Shown here piece after piece: positions 17,116 to 26,884 of a stretch of 64,000 bases of DNA; within the stretch, counting starts at the first letter, position 1; the number at the start of each line of letters is the position of its first letter. Below the pieces are notes generated by a model. It made no database searches, was not told the DNA's origin, and saw only the letters and a program-made list of their open reading frames with translations. The position numbers were made by a program, and so were the translations under genes. Source of the DNA: Neobacillus sp. PS3-12 (GTDB lineage: Bacteria; Bacillota; Bacilli; Bacillales; Cytobacillaceae); assembly GCF_030915385.1 (NCBI RefSeq), contig NZ_CP133268.1:5430001-5494000 (forward strand), given 5' to 3'.

Positions 17116-18661
17116 TTATACTGGGTAGACTGGATGTTTTCTCGCGGAGAAGATTACATATTTTGAGGAATACACCTCAAAGCGTTTAATTAACTCCTCC
17201 CTTAGCGAATGAGCAGGTATCACTCCATCAATGATCATTTCTGATGCTAATCGATAGATATCAATATCCTGTTTATATTCCTCCCGTTTTTCGGAGATAA
17301 ATGCTGCCCGCTCGGCTTCTGGCAATTGAGCAATTTTGTTTGAATAAACAGCGTTTACAGCAGCCTCAGGGCCCATTACAGCAATTTGTGCAGTAGGAAG
17401 TGCCAGGCAGCAGTCCGGCTCAAACGCAGGGCCTGCCATTGCATACAGGCCCGCACCGTAAGCTTTACGGACTATTACCGATATTTTCGGGACAGTTGCT
17501 TCAGCCATGGCGGAAATCATTTTTGCTCCATGACGAATGATTCCAGCACGTTCTACTTTTGTGCCAATCATAAATCCAGGGACATCAGTCAGAAACAGAA
17601 GTGGAATATGGAAGGCATCACAAAGGTTGATAAATTTTGTGGCCTTATCTGCAGAATCATGGAAAAGAACACCGCCCTTAACACAAGGCTGATTGGCGAT
17701 AATTCCTACAGGTTTCCCGTTCATCCTCGACAAACCAGTTATCAATTCCTTTGCAAATAACTTTTTTATTTCAAAAAATGAATCATCGTCAACAATTCTG
17801 TAAATCAAGTCATGCATATTAAAAGCAATATTTTGATTGGCCGGAATCAGTTCTTCTATTGTTTTTTCATAATTTTTAGGTGAAACACTTTCCTTTTGAG
17901 GCGGCTTTTCTGAGTAGTTCGCAGGGAAAAATTCCAAGTAGTCTCGAGCAAGTTTAATTGCTTCTGTTTCATTTTTGGCAAGAATATCACCACATCCTGA
18001 AACGCTGCAATGCATGCGGGCGCCACCCATTTCCTCTAGAGTGACCTTTTCACCAATAACCTCTTCAGCCATTCTTGGTGAACCAAGATACATTGAAGCA
18101 TTCCCATCCACCATGATCACAATATCGCAAAATGCTGGTATGTAGGCTCCTCCTGCAGCAGAGGGTCCAAATAAAACACAAACTTGAGGGACTTTTCCCG
18201 ATAATTTTACTTGATTGTAAAAAATTCTTCCCGCCCCTCAGCAGACCGGGAAACATTTCTACTTGATCTGTAATCCGTGCCCCCGCTGAATCGACAAGAT
18301 AAATTAAGGGTACTTTTAACTTTTCAGCAGTTTCTTGGATGCGAATGATTTTTTCTACCGTACGTGAACCCCAAGAACCTGCTTTGACAGTAGAATCATT
18401 CGCCATTACGCAAACAACTTGACCATTTATTTTCCCGATCATGGTGACAACACCATCCGCAGGGAGGTCTTTGGCCAGGCAGTTTGCAAACATTGCATCC
18501 TCTATTTCATAGTCAGCATCCAATAACAACTTTAGCCGATCACGTACAAAAAACTTTCCTTGTTCATCATTTTTTTGATGATACTTTGGCGCCCCTCCTT
18601 TATAAATACGTTCGGAATGCTCTTTTAATGGTTGGTCTTGTGAATTAACCTCTGTGGACAT
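17116..18661 (-). CDS. Acyl-CoA carboxylase carboxyltransferase (beta) subunit, frameshifted
   Basis: The N-terminal frame (18661 down) and C-terminal frame (to 17116) together encode one 514-residue carboxyltransferase of the propionyl/methylcrotonyl/methylmalonyl-CoA family. It carries GKINGQVVCVMANDSTVKAGSWG and then, after the repair, GAGRIFYNQVKLSGKVPQ, FGPSAAGGAYIPA and GLYAMAGPAFEP. The break is in GGTCTGCTGAGGGGCG (18234-18245): removing one base joins FPG to RGAGRIF. The start ATG 18661 follows AGGAGGAAGG. The biotin-carrying alpha subunit is not adjacent, so the acyl-CoA substrate is not determined. Confidence 0.82.
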
Positions 18662-18785
18662 ATCCTTCCTCCTCTCTCTTTCCATGCAAATGACTCATTT
18701 TCCATAATAAAACTCTATCCTTCCATATATACATGAGTGGGGCAAGGAAAATACCTACCTTAATGGAAATCAATTAAATGTAAAA

Positions 18786-18832
18786 AAAACAAAGCTTCGC
18801 ACCGTATCATGGGGGCTTAGCTTTGTTTTTTG
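18786..18832 (-). terminator. Terminator of the hemD-like gene
   Basis: AACAAAGCTT and GGCTTAGCTTTGTT arms lie directly past the stop, with T/A tracts on both sides. Confidence 0.65.
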
Positions 18833-18839
18833 AGAGAAT

Positions 18840-19658
18840 TTATTTTACGGTATTATTCGTATAATAATTGGATAACTCAACGATCATCGCACCCATTCTT
18901 TCAAGCTCAGGTGCGATAACACGTTCAACACCTTCTTCTTTGAGTGCTTCAGCAGTAACTTTTCCAACTGCAACAGCAGCAACATTTTCTTGAAAACAGT
19001 TTAACAAATTGTTCGAAATCTCATTTTCCCTTGCAAAATTAAATAAAGAACGAACTTGAACAGCAGTCGTAAAACAAACTGCATCGATTTCATGCCCTAG
19101 CATTTCATCGCATAATTTTGTAACGGTTTCTATTTCTGGAGCAATGTGCTGGTAAGGAAGGATCTTTGTAACCTCTGCCCCCTGGTCTTCAAAGAATTTT
19201 GTTAACGATGGAGTCGTTTCCCCATGAAGCTGAATCATCACTCTTTTTCCAGTAAAATCTATATTTCTCAAGGTGCGGGTTAATCCTTTTGTCGTTCCAT
19301 CTTCATCAACTGCTACAGGCTGGATACCTAATTTTTTTAAAGCCGCTAATGTTTTATAGCCCCTTGATGCAACATACGCATGACGAATAATGGAGAGGAG
19401 CTGATCTTTAACCCCTAGTTTTTCAGCAAGATTAACAAGGGTTTCCAGTCCAATTCCTGTTGTGAAAATCACCCAATCTGCCCCTGCATTGACAAATTTC
19501 AATAAATCAGGTTCAACTTCTTTTTCAGCCAAATAAGTGATTCCTTGGAGTGAACGTACAATTGGAATTCCGCCTTGTTTTTCAATTAAAATACTTATTT
19601 CTTCAGTTTTTCGCGAACCGCCAAGGGCGATTCGTTTTCCTTCTAAACCGTTTCCCAT
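18840..19658 (-). CDS. Uroporphyrinogen-III synthase family protein (HemD-like)
   Basis: The 272-residue protein has the bilobed HemD fold: KRIALGGSRKTEEIS at the N-terminus, the linker WVIFTTGIGLETL, then AVCFTTAVQVRSLFNF and AAVAVGKVTAEALKEEGV in the second lobe. It is outside a hem cluster, so it may be a paralogue rather than the main HemD of tetrapyrrole synthesis. It starts with ATG after AAGAGGGATTCG. spoIIP lies 30 bases upstream on the same strand. Confidence 0.75.
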   Translation of the reverse strand: MGNGLEGKRIALGGSRKTEEISILIEKQGGIPIVRSLQGITYLAEKEVEPDLLKFVNAGADWVIFTTGIGLETLVNLAEKLGVKDQLLSIIRHAYVASRGYKTLAALKKLGIQPVAVDEDGTTKGLTRTLRNIDFTGKRVMIQLHGETTPSLTKFFEDQGAEVTKILPYQHIAPEIETVTKLCDEMLGHEIDAVCFTTAVQVRSLFNFARENEISNNLLNCFQENVAAVAVGKVTAEALKEEGVERVIAPELERMGAMIVELSNYYTNNTVK

Positions 19659-19690
19659 TTTCGAATCCCTCTTCTTATTTTTATATCTGC

Positions 19691-20841
19691 TTAGAACTGC
19701 CCTGCTCCCTTCATTTGCCAGTAATATTGACTGAATACATCAGCAAAGGCATCCATGGCGTTTTGTAATTCTTCAAGGTTATTATCGACTCCGCCCACTT
19801 CAATCAAAATGGCCCTTGGTGAAAGATCCTGGTTATAAACCGCATTCCCCATGGTTTTATCTTTGGAAAATACACCGCGGCTTAATCCTGGATACTTCTT
19901 TTCAACCGCAGCATGCAGTTGTTTCGCAAGTTCAAGGTTTTGTTTAAAGTTGGGATTTGCTTCCCCCACGATGAAGTCTAAGCGAGCATAGCTTTTACCA
20001 TTTATACTAGTCGTTGTTTTATTTTTTCGCAATGAATCCCGGTGAATATCGATCATAAATTTTAAATCTTGATCACTTGCCATCGCTTCTTTAACAAGCT
20101 CCCGTGAGTATTGGTATGCATTGTTCGAAGTCCAGCCTCTTTCTTGTAACTTTTGGGCGACATTAATGACGCTGTGTTCTGAACCAATTCCTTTGTCTTC
20201 TAAGTCAGCAGCTAGCATGTCACCAACACCAACGACATTGACCGAATTATTTGAACTTGTAGCATCATCTGGGTTCTTGACTCCTTGAAGCAGTGGTAAA
20301 TACGATTCATAGCTGTGTGAGTGATAAATAAACACTACTTTTTTTCCATTCGTCGTTTGCGTTGGCGGCTGGTTCGACTTTTCCGTTGTTTTTTTCCCAT
20401 TTAACGCATTTTGGGCAATTTGTCTTTCTTTTAAAATTACATCCATAGGAGGTGAAGATTCAATCGGCAAAGAAGTGATGTCTGTTCCTTGGCCCGCCAC
20501 CTGTATTTTTGTATTAAAGTCTGAAAATCCAGGCACTTCTCTCGCAAAAAACGTGCGGACATCATTTACTTTTAGATTGGTAGCTAATTGAAAACCAATC
20601 TTTGTCAACGGGATATCATTTAGTTCTGGGTTGTCTTGGGTATAATAATTATTCTCAACCCCATAAAAGTACAAAAACAATTTATTTAAATCAGATTTTT
20701 CAAGAACTGTACCAACAGAATCTGAAGACATGGACATGGAAAAAGAGGTAGTCATTCCTGCAATCAAAATAAACACAAATAGAATTGATAAAAATGCACC
20801 ATTAATCCGGACAAATATATTGATCTGCTTCTTTTTTTCAT
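19691..20841 (-). CDS. spoIIP: Stage II sporulation protein P (SpoIIP), N-terminus frameshifted
   Basis: SpoIIP is the amidase/endopeptidase of the DMP machine that drives engulfment in the mother cell. The C-terminal amidase domain shows YHSHSYESYLP, DIHRDSL and ILIEVGG zinc-ligand motifs. The raw frame opens only at an internal ATG (20776), which would cut the membrane anchor. Upstream, GGAGG and ATG (20841) are followed by A7. An eighth A gives MKKKKQINIFVRINGAFLS joined in frame to LFVFILIAGMTTSF, a proper N-terminal membrane segment and 383 residues. No gpr is adjacent. Confidence 0.87.
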
Positions 20842-20933
20842 ATTACGGCGCCTCCTTCTATTTAATAGTTATGCAAACTAGAAAATAGATAGAAGCAACC
20901 TAAACTACTTTTTAACAGATTCTTATTAATAGA

Positions 20934-21914
20934 TTAATTATTTATTTGATATAAAGTTTTTTTCAGAGCTTTTAAATTTTTTTTCATGACGCCTAAATAA
21001 TCAAGGCCATGTTTCTTGTCGTCTGCTGTAAGTCCCTCAAGTGGATTTAGAACTTCGGTTTTTGCTCCGATTTCATTCGCTAATGTGCTCGCTACCTTTG
21101 AGGATGTGAGACCCTCAAAGTAAATAATATCAATATGTTTTTTCTTTGTTAATTTTGCCAACTCGGCTAATTTACCAAGTGTTGGTTCAACATCAGGTGA
21201 TAAACCTGCAATCGCGATTTGCTTTAAACCATACTGTCTTGCCAAATAACCAAAGGCAGCATGCTGGGTAACAAATTCTTTCCGAGGAGCCTTATTGATC
21301 GTTTCTTTGAATAATTGATCTAAATTGTTTAGTTTAGCTTTAAATGCCTCTGCATTTTTTTCATATTGCGCACTATGTTTTGGGTCTTTTTGTTTCAGTG
21401 CAATTGCAATCTGATCAACCTCTTGCTGTGCTAAAACTGGCGAGAGCCAAACATGCGGGTCTTTTGAGGCTCCTGGACCGTTTTCCATTTCCTGGCCGTT
21501 TGCATCCATAAGCTTAATTTTACTTGCTGCCTCTACTACCTTTAGATGTGAAGTATCGATACTTTGAAATACTTTCTCCTTCCATGTTTCGAAATAGCGA
21601 CTGTTATAGATAAATACATCTGCATCCTGCATCTTTGCCATATCCCTTGCTGTAGGCTCCCAATCGTGGGGCTCTACTCCATTTGGGATTAACTGTGTGA
21701 CATTAGCGGTATTCCCCACCACTTGTTTAGTAAAGTAATACATTGGATAAAATGTGGTGACAATTTCTAATTTTCGGGGGCTGTTTTCCCCATTCTTTTG
21801 AGGAGCTTCACTTGAACAACCTGTTAATATTAATAGAAACATGACAAAAATCCACGTTAATTTTCCCACTTTTCTCTTCCCTTCGCCCTTCCTAATAAGG
21901 GTGACAGTTTTCAT
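20934..21914 (-). CDS. Zinc ABC transporter substrate-binding lipoprotein (ZnuA/AdcA type)
   Basis: A cluster A-I metal-binding protein with lipobox LTGCSS, then three metal-ligand His sites: GVEPHDWEP, DPHVWLSP and TQHAAFGY. An acidic Asp/Glu site lies near the C-terminus. It would capture Zn2+ outside the membrane and pass it to a permease, but no permease or ATPase gene is adjacent. The ATG at 21914 lacks a clear ribosome site. A GTG at 21869 (VGKLTWIFVMFLLILTGC) gives a more normal signal peptide and may be the true start. A near-perfect Zur box lies upstream. Confidence 0.87.
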   Translation of the reverse strand: MKTVTLIRKGEGKRKVGKLTWIFVMFLLILTGCSSEAPQKNGENSPRKLEIVTTFYPMYYFTKQVVGNTANVTQLIPNGVEPHDWEPTARDMAKMQDADVFIYNSRYFETWKEKVFQSIDTSHLKVVEAASKIKLMDANGQEMENGPGASKDPHVWLSPVLAQQEVDQIAIALKQKDPKHSAQYEKNAEAFKAKLNNLDQLFKETINKAPRKEFVTQHAAFGYLARQYGLKQIAIAGLSPDVEPTLGKLAELAKLTKKKHIDIIYFEGLTSSKVASTLANEIGAKTEVLNPLEGLTADDKKHGLDYLGVMKKNLKALKKTLYQINN

Positions 21915-21945
21915 TTCAATATTTTAATAGAATTTATGATATAAA

Positions 21946-21960
21946 TCGTAATTATTTCGA
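21946..21960. promoter_or_regulatory. Zur box
   Basis: TCGTAATTATTTCGA matches the Bacillus Zur operator TCGTAATNATTACGA at all but one position. It is 32 bases upstream of the zinc-binding lipoprotein gene, so zinc starvation should induce that gene. This supports zinc over manganese as the ligand. Confidence 0.75.
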
Positions 21961-22041
21961 ATTGTATATTAACCTGTTTGCTTAATAAAGTCAAATCTTT
22001 TTGAATCGCTGTTTAATCAACCTTTGAGGGTATGGTTATTA

Positions 22042-22084
22042 AATGAAAAAACGGAATGTTCACAAGGAAGTAGGTTTTTTCATT
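22042..22084. repeat. Inverted repeat upstream of the MFS gene
   Basis: AATGAAAAAAC and GTTTTTTCATT are perfect 11-base arms around a 21-base loop. It resembles a weak terminator or an operator. AT-rich, so weak evidence. Confidence 0.35.
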
Positions 22085-22153
22085 TTTTACAATATACATA
22101 CTATTTTTAAAAAATTATTTATAATGGAGAAAGAATAGAAAGGAGACGTTTCA

Positions 22154-23416
22154 TTGAAAAAGAAAATACATTATGGTTGGGTCATCTTAGCTGTTTCCTT
22201 TATTGGTGTATTAGCAGCACAAGGATTAAGATATTCTTTTGGTGCCTTCATGCATCCTTGGGAGATGGAGTTTTCTGCATCAAGAGGGATGGTATCAGCT
22301 ATTTCATTCATAAGCTTTGCAGTGTTTGCAATCTCCCAGCCGATCATAGGCAGGTTTATTGATCAATTCGGAGTTAAACGAATTTTTGTTGTTAGTATAA
22401 TTTTGCTCGGGATTACTACCCTATTAAGTTATTATGCAACAGCAATCTGGCAATTGTTCCTGCTGTATGGCATTATATCTTCACTTGGTTTTGGCGGTGC
22501 CTCAGGTGTTACGGCCTCATTAGCAGTAACAAAATGGTTCCATAAAAAACAGGGACTGGCGCTTGGTCTAGTAGAGGCTGGTTTTGGCGCAGGGCAAATG
22601 TTAGTGGTTTCTAGCTCCCTTTTCTTAATTGAAAAATTTGGATGGAGAATGACAGACCTTGTTTTAGGAGGTATTTTACTGCTCTTTATTTTTCCCATTA
22701 TTACTATATTTCTTAAATCCGACCCGGCTGACTTGGGAATACTCCCCTTCGGTCTCGACAAGAAAACAGCAGACCAAACTGTACATAATGCAGAGAAAAC
22801 GAAACCGACAATGGAAAGAAAATCATATCTAAAGCATCGGGGATTTTGGTTCCTCGTTATTCCTTATTTTATTTGCGGATTTACAACCACAGGATTAATG
22901 GATACCCATTTAATCCCTTTTTCCCAAACTTGCGGATTTTCGGTAGCTGTAACAGGGGCGGCAGTAAGTTTGCTTGCCGCATTTAACACTGGTGGAACTG
23001 TAATCGCCGGTATTTTAGCCGATAAGTTAAATAATCGAAAAATGTTATCCTTCATATATTTTGTTCGTGGATTGACAATCCTGTTCTTACTATTATTTAT
23101 GCTTAATAGCGAATGGCTGGGATATTTTCTAAATCACCCTTGGCTTTTATTTGTTTTTTCTATTACCTTTGGTTTGGTTGACTTTTCGGTAGTTGCCCCA
23201 ACAATTAAGGTGCTTGCGTCTTATTTTCAAGGTCAATCTTTGGGAATTGCAACTGGCTTTTTGTATATGAGCCATCAATTAGGTTCGGCCATTGGCTCCT
23301 ACCTTCCTGGTTACCTGTTTGATGTTTCAGGAAGTTACACAAGTTCGTTTATAATTGCAGCATCCATCTTGCTGTTTGCTTCCCTCCTTAGTGCATATTT
23401 GCCAAAAACAGAATAG
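22154..23416 (+). CDS. Major facilitator superfamily transporter (OFA/MCT-like)
   Basis: The 420-residue protein has about 12 membrane segments and the MFS loop signature GRFIDQFGVKR between helices 2 and 3, with a second half starting near residue 225. The YGWVILAVSFIGV start and GLALGLVEAGFGAGQM helix resemble the oxalate/formate or monocarboxylate (MCT) group. Substrate unknown. The start is TTG 22154 with AAGGAGA at 22140-22146. It is monocistronic, with a terminator directly after. Confidence 0.8.
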   Translation: MKKKIHYGWVILAVSFIGVLAAQGLRYSFGAFMHPWEMEFSASRGMVSAISFISFAVFAISQPIIGRFIDQFGVKRIFVVSIILLGITTLLSYYATAIWQLFLLYGIISSLGFGGASGVTASLAVTKWFHKKQGLALGLVEAGFGAGQMLVVSSSLFLIEKFGWRMTDLVLGGILLLFIFPIITIFLKSDPADLGILPFGLDKKTADQTVHNAEKTKPTMERKSYLKHRGFWFLVIPYFICGFTTTGLMDTHLIPFSQTCGFSVAVTGAAVSLLAAFNTGGTVIAGILADKLNNRKMLSFIYFVRGLTILFLLLFMLNSEWLGYFLNHPWLLFVFSITFGLVDFSVVAPTIKVLASYFQGQSLGIATGFLYMSHQLGSAIGSYLPGYLFDVSGSYTSSFIIAASILLFASLLSAYLPKTE

Positions 23417-23427
23417 CTGTAAAAAAG

Positions 23428-23466
23428 TAAGGGAAACTAGAATTTAGACTCCAGTTTCCCTTTTTA
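23428..23466 (+). terminator. Rho-independent terminator
   Basis: GGGAAACT and AGTTTCCC arms are followed by TTTTTATAG. It ends the MFS gene and faces the convergent ftsZ. Confidence 0.8.
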
Positions 23467-23505
23467 TAGCATATTTGTATATTTTTTTGCTGATTAAGAA
23501 AAAGC

Positions 23506-24870
23506 TTATCTTTTTCGCCTATTTCTTCTGCGGAAAAAGGCGGGTAAATCAAAAGACTTCTCCTGTTCTTCAGACGTGGTTTCCTGGTCTTCAACATATT
23601 CCTCATCAAATTGATAGTTCCTTCGCCTTTCAGTAACTTCAACATGTGACCAATTTTCCTTTGGTGAAGCGGAAAATGATGAGGCCTCGTAATCTTCAAT
23701 AAGTTCTTCTTTAGGCTGATACTGTCTTTGTTGCTCCCAATGTGGAGGATTAGACCATTCTTCGGTGGACTGCTGGGAATATGTTTGATCTTCATAGCCA
23801 AGATAAGAATCACCATCAAACATTCTTGAACGCTGTTGTCTGTTTCGTTCCTTATGAATTGGATTAGTCCATTCCTCCATTACCGGAAGTGATGACGGCT
23901 CTGCATCTGCTATCTTTTCTTCGTCAAATCCAGTGGCAATCACGGTTACAACAATTTCATCTTTTAAATTTTCATTAATGATTGAACCAAATATCATATT
24001 TAAATCCTCATGTGAAGCAGACGCAACAATATTTGCCGCTTCTTGTACTTCATAAAGACTTAAATTGCTGCTGCCCGTTATGTTCATTAATACCCCTTTT
24101 GCTCCGTTAATAGAAGTTTCTAGTAAAGGACTGTTGATTGCTTTCTGTGCAGCTTCAACTGCACGGTCTGCACCTTTGGCAATACCAATACCCATTAAGG
24201 CAGTTCCTTTATTCGTCATAACTGTTTTTACATCAGCAAAATCCAGATTGATTAAACCTGGTACTGCGATTAAATCTGAAATCCCCTGTACACCTTGGCG
24301 AAGAACATTATCCGCTTCACGAAACGCCTCCAGCATAGGAGTACTTCTATTTACAATTTCCAAAAGGCGGTCATTAGGGATAATGATTAAAGTATCAACT
24401 GCTTTTCTCAAGGCTTCAATCCCATTATCCGCATTCATTGCCCTCTTTTTCCCCTCAAATTTAAATGGACGTGTAACAACTCCAATCGTTAAAGCACCCA
24501 ATTTTTGAGCGATTTCTGCGATCGCAGGAGCTGCCCCTGTCCCTGTCCCGCCACCCATACCAGCGGTAACAAAAACCATATCTGCACCTTGAAGAACTTC
24601 TTGGATTTGCCTTTTGCTTTCTTCTACTGCTTTTTTCCCTATTTCCGGATTTGCACCTGCTCCTAAACCTTTTGTTAAAGATGCACCGATTTGCATGGTA
24701 ATTTCAGCTTTAGATTGATGAAGGGATTGGGCATCTGTATTGACTGCAATAAATTCTACACCCTCTACCCCATCTTCGATCATACGGTTCACTGCATTGT
24801 TTCCCCCGCCGCCTACACCAATGACCTTTATTTTAGCTAGTTGATCAAAATTAGTTTCAAAATCCAACAT
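23506..24870 (-). CDS. ftsZ: FtsZ cell-division GTPase with an expanded, repeat-bearing C-terminal linker
   Basis: The GTPase core is classic FtsZ: KVIGVGGGGNNAVNRMI, tubulin signature GGGTGTG (106-112), and synergy loop NLDFADVK (208-215). The product is 454 residues, about 70 longer than typical Bacillus FtsZ. The extra length is in the linker, which holds three imperfect copies of an EEWxNPxHxExxRQ-type unit at about residues 331, 370 and 405. It still ends in a conserved-tail-like FDLPAFFRRRNRRKR. The ATG at 24870 follows GGAGGAAGAG. There is no ftsA or other dcw gene next to it, so it may be a second FtsZ or the only copy in a relocated position. Confidence 0.88.
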   Translation of the reverse strand: MLDFETNFDQLAKIKVIGVGGGGNNAVNRMIEDGVEGVEFIAVNTDAQSLHQSKAEITMQIGASLTKGLGAGANPEIGKKAVEESKRQIQEVLQGADMVFVTAGMGGGTGTGAAPAIAEIAQKLGALTIGVVTRPFKFEGKKRAMNADNGIEALRKAVDTLIIIPNDRLLEIVNRSTPMLEAFREADNVLRQGVQGISDLIAVPGLINLDFADVKTVMTNKGTALMGIGIAKGADRAVEAAQKAINSPLLETSINGAKGVLMNITGSSNLSLYEVQEAANIVASASHEDLNMIFGSIINENLKDEIVVTVIATGFDEEKIADAEPSSLPVMEEWTNPIHKERNRQQRSRMFDGDSYLGYEDQTYSQQSTEEWSNPPHWEQQRQYQPKEELIEDYEASSFSASPKENWSHVEVTERRRNYQFDEEYVEDQETTSEEQEKSFDLPAFFRRRNRRKR

Positions 24871-25180
24871 ATTAAGTCTCTTCCTCCAATGCATTGATAA
24901 GATTTCTTATAAAAAGTACCTGAATAAATTTCACTTATTTTCATGGATAATGGACCTTTATATCCTGTCAATGCAGGAAAACCATTTCAAAAATCATAAG
25001 TTCTTTTTTCTACACTATTTCGACAAAAAGTATGAAATTCCTATTTGTTTGACAAATTGTTAGTTTCGATATCTTTCCGAAATATTTGTAACGAAAACAT
25101 CTTGCATATGAAACTTTTCAACAGGATGATAGAAGTACAACCCTTACAATTATCCACAAAAAAAGAGACCCCACTCCTTC
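24871..25180. other. Intergenic region between ftsZ and a phosphotransferase gene
   Basis: This 310-base AT-rich stretch would hold the ftsZ promoter and the terminator of the phosphotransferase gene. I see no open frame with a ribosome site and no strong hairpin, only a weak GGGGTCTCTTTTTTT end on the minus strand near 25150-25170. Confidence 0.4.
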
Positions 25181-26152
25181 TTAAGTTTCCAATGAAGTCC
25201 CCTTTGTTAATTCCTCAATGCATTGAACAAAGCTAATCGATGTTTCATCGAGCTGGTTCATTAATACTTCCTCCGTCCATCTGTTGTCCTTTCGTTTCAA
25301 ATCTTCTACGATCAGCATGATCATCCACAAGGAAAAGGTTGCAGAGAATAAATAATACTCCGCTTTGAAACTCTCCTTTTGTAATTTACTTCTTGATGAA
25401 TTTGCTCGATTGAAGTATTCGTTCAAAATTTGATTGCGTAATTCGCTTGTAACTTTCTTAGGATATAATGGATGTGAAAGATCAATTAAATGATACAAGT
25501 CCCAATACCTTGTATTTAAATGCGCATATTCCCAGTCAAGAATCACTAATTTATTTTGCGACATTCCGAAATTGCCGGTATGTAGATCACCATGAGACAA
25601 AACAAGCTCCTTTGAAAATTCCCATTTTTCAAGGTGCGAAAATAACACGCTTATATATCTTTTTGGAATATTAGCAATTGATAAATATTTGTTAATTTTG
25701 TTTTTACTTTGCTTTAGAGACATTTTTATTTCTTCTATTTTGGGTTTTAAACCGCTTAATGGAGCATTCTTCCACATACCTACAGGCAGTGAATGCCACC
25801 ACACTATTTGTTTCGTTACATCATTTAGAATGTCACTTGTATATTCATGTTTAATAGACCCGAGGTCCGTAAAAGCGGTCCAGCCGGTATACTGACTAAC
25901 CGAAAAGGAATACGCAATGATCTTAGGATAAAAGTTCGGGAAGGATGTTAAGATATTTTCTTGGACCCAGATCTCTTTTCCACTTTGACTATCATTGGTA
26001 AATCGTTTAAAAATAAAACTTTCTTCTGGTGTTGTGTAAACTCGTTCGATTATTCTTCCCTTAGTGATAGTTTCTAAAGGCTCTCTCTTTACAATAATTG
26101 AGTCATTTAATTGTCCATTTTCAAGTATGTAATCATCTTGCCACTTAAACAT
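25181..26152 (-). CDS. Aminoglycoside/choline phosphotransferase-fold kinase
   Basis: The 323-residue kinase has the APH catalytic motif LSHGDLHTGNF (Brenner motif, near residue 194) and the metal motif VILDWEYAHLNTRYWDLYHL. The N-terminal lobe is weaker (ESFIFKRFTND). Substrates in this family range from antibiotics to choline or other small hydroxyl compounds and cannot be told here. It is monocistronic. The next gene upstream is about 350 bases away on the opposite strand. Confidence 0.75.
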   Translation of the reverse strand: MFKWQDDYILENGQLNDSIIVKREPLETITKGRIIERVYTTPEESFIFKRFTNDSQSGKEIWVQENILTSFPNFYPKIIAYSFSVSQYTGWTAFTDLGSIKHEYTSDILNDVTKQIVWWHSLPVGMWKNAPLSGLKPKIEEIKMSLKQSKNKINKYLSIANIPKRYISVLFSHLEKWEFSKELVLSHGDLHTGNFGMSQNKLVILDWEYAHLNTRYWDLYHLIDLSHPLYPKKVTSELRNQILNEYFNRANSSRSKLQKESFKAEYYLFSATFSLWMIMLIVEDLKRKDNRWTEEVLMNQLDETSISFVQCIEELTKGTSLET

Positions 26153-26506
26153 TTCTCACTGCCTGCCTTCATAAATAAGGTACGAAAACCCCTTATATCT
26201 GCTTATTCGTCTATTTAAAGCATTATAGTATAATTAGTTCGTTTTTTAAAAAAATAATGCTTAATTGAAACAACATGCAATTTATAAAAATCAAAAATCT
26301 GACAGGAATAACAATTAAGAACCCTAAAATCAAAAAGTGTGATATAGCATACACATATAAAAAGTATGGTAAGCATAAAAGTTTTAAAAGCTACCAAGAA
26401 ACTCTATAAATAGCTTTCTTAAATTGATAAAAGGATTATATGAAACCTGCCTCTTTGGAAATACTGTTATATGGAATAACAAAAGTTTAAAAAGGAAGTG
26501 TTGGAA
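26153..26506. other. AT-rich divergent intergenic region
   Basis: About 350 bases between two divergent genes. A very AT-rich stretch (26210-26400) gives only a short spurious frame without a ribosome site. Promoters for both neighbours must lie here; I could not assign -35/-10 boxes with confidence. Confidence 0.4.
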
Positions 26507-26806
26507 TTGAAAAATGAAAACCAATTTTCTGATTTCATTAACGATGTATCATTGCAGACAAAGATTGAAAATATTTGGAGCAATACTTGCGGCTCTTGGG
26601 AAAATTGTAATGAAACGACTATTCAATCATTTTTACAACAATGTGATGAGTATAACTTCGATCCACAATATTGTATGAACTGGGTGGAAAAACATAAGGA
26701 TCAAATCACCAACTGGGACACTGTATCTAACGCTTCACTAAGATGGGTAAATCAACATACTTCTACTGGTTCCCCGTACACTGGTTTAGATGAAAATTTA
26801 AGCTAA
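26507..26806 (+). CDS. Small cysteine-containing hypothetical protein (about 99 aa)
   Basis: The start is uncertain between GTG 26498, TTG 26501 and TTG 26507. AAAGGA at 26491-26496 best suits 26507. The soluble product has four Cys (NTCGSWENC, FLQQCDEY, QYCMNW) and many Asn, Gln and Trp, with no signal peptide. A clear terminator follows. I do not recognise a family; the Cys spacing could suit disulfides in a spore or a metal site. Confidence 0.6.
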   Translation: MKNENQFSDFINDVSLQTKIENIWSNTCGSWENCNETTIQSFLQQCDEYNFDPQYCMNWVEKHKDQITNWDTVSNASLRWVNQHTSTGSPYTGLDENLS

Positions 26807-26832
26807 AAAGAGAGCCATAGGCTCTCTTGAAT
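26803..26832 (+). terminator. Rho-independent terminator
   Basis: AAGAGAGCC and GGCTCTCTT arms with a three-base loop directly after the small Cys gene. The T-run is short. Confidence 0.6.
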
Positions 26833-26884
26833 GAACATTTATGAGTGGATTGATGTTAACACGAATATAATCGTACTGTTCGTG

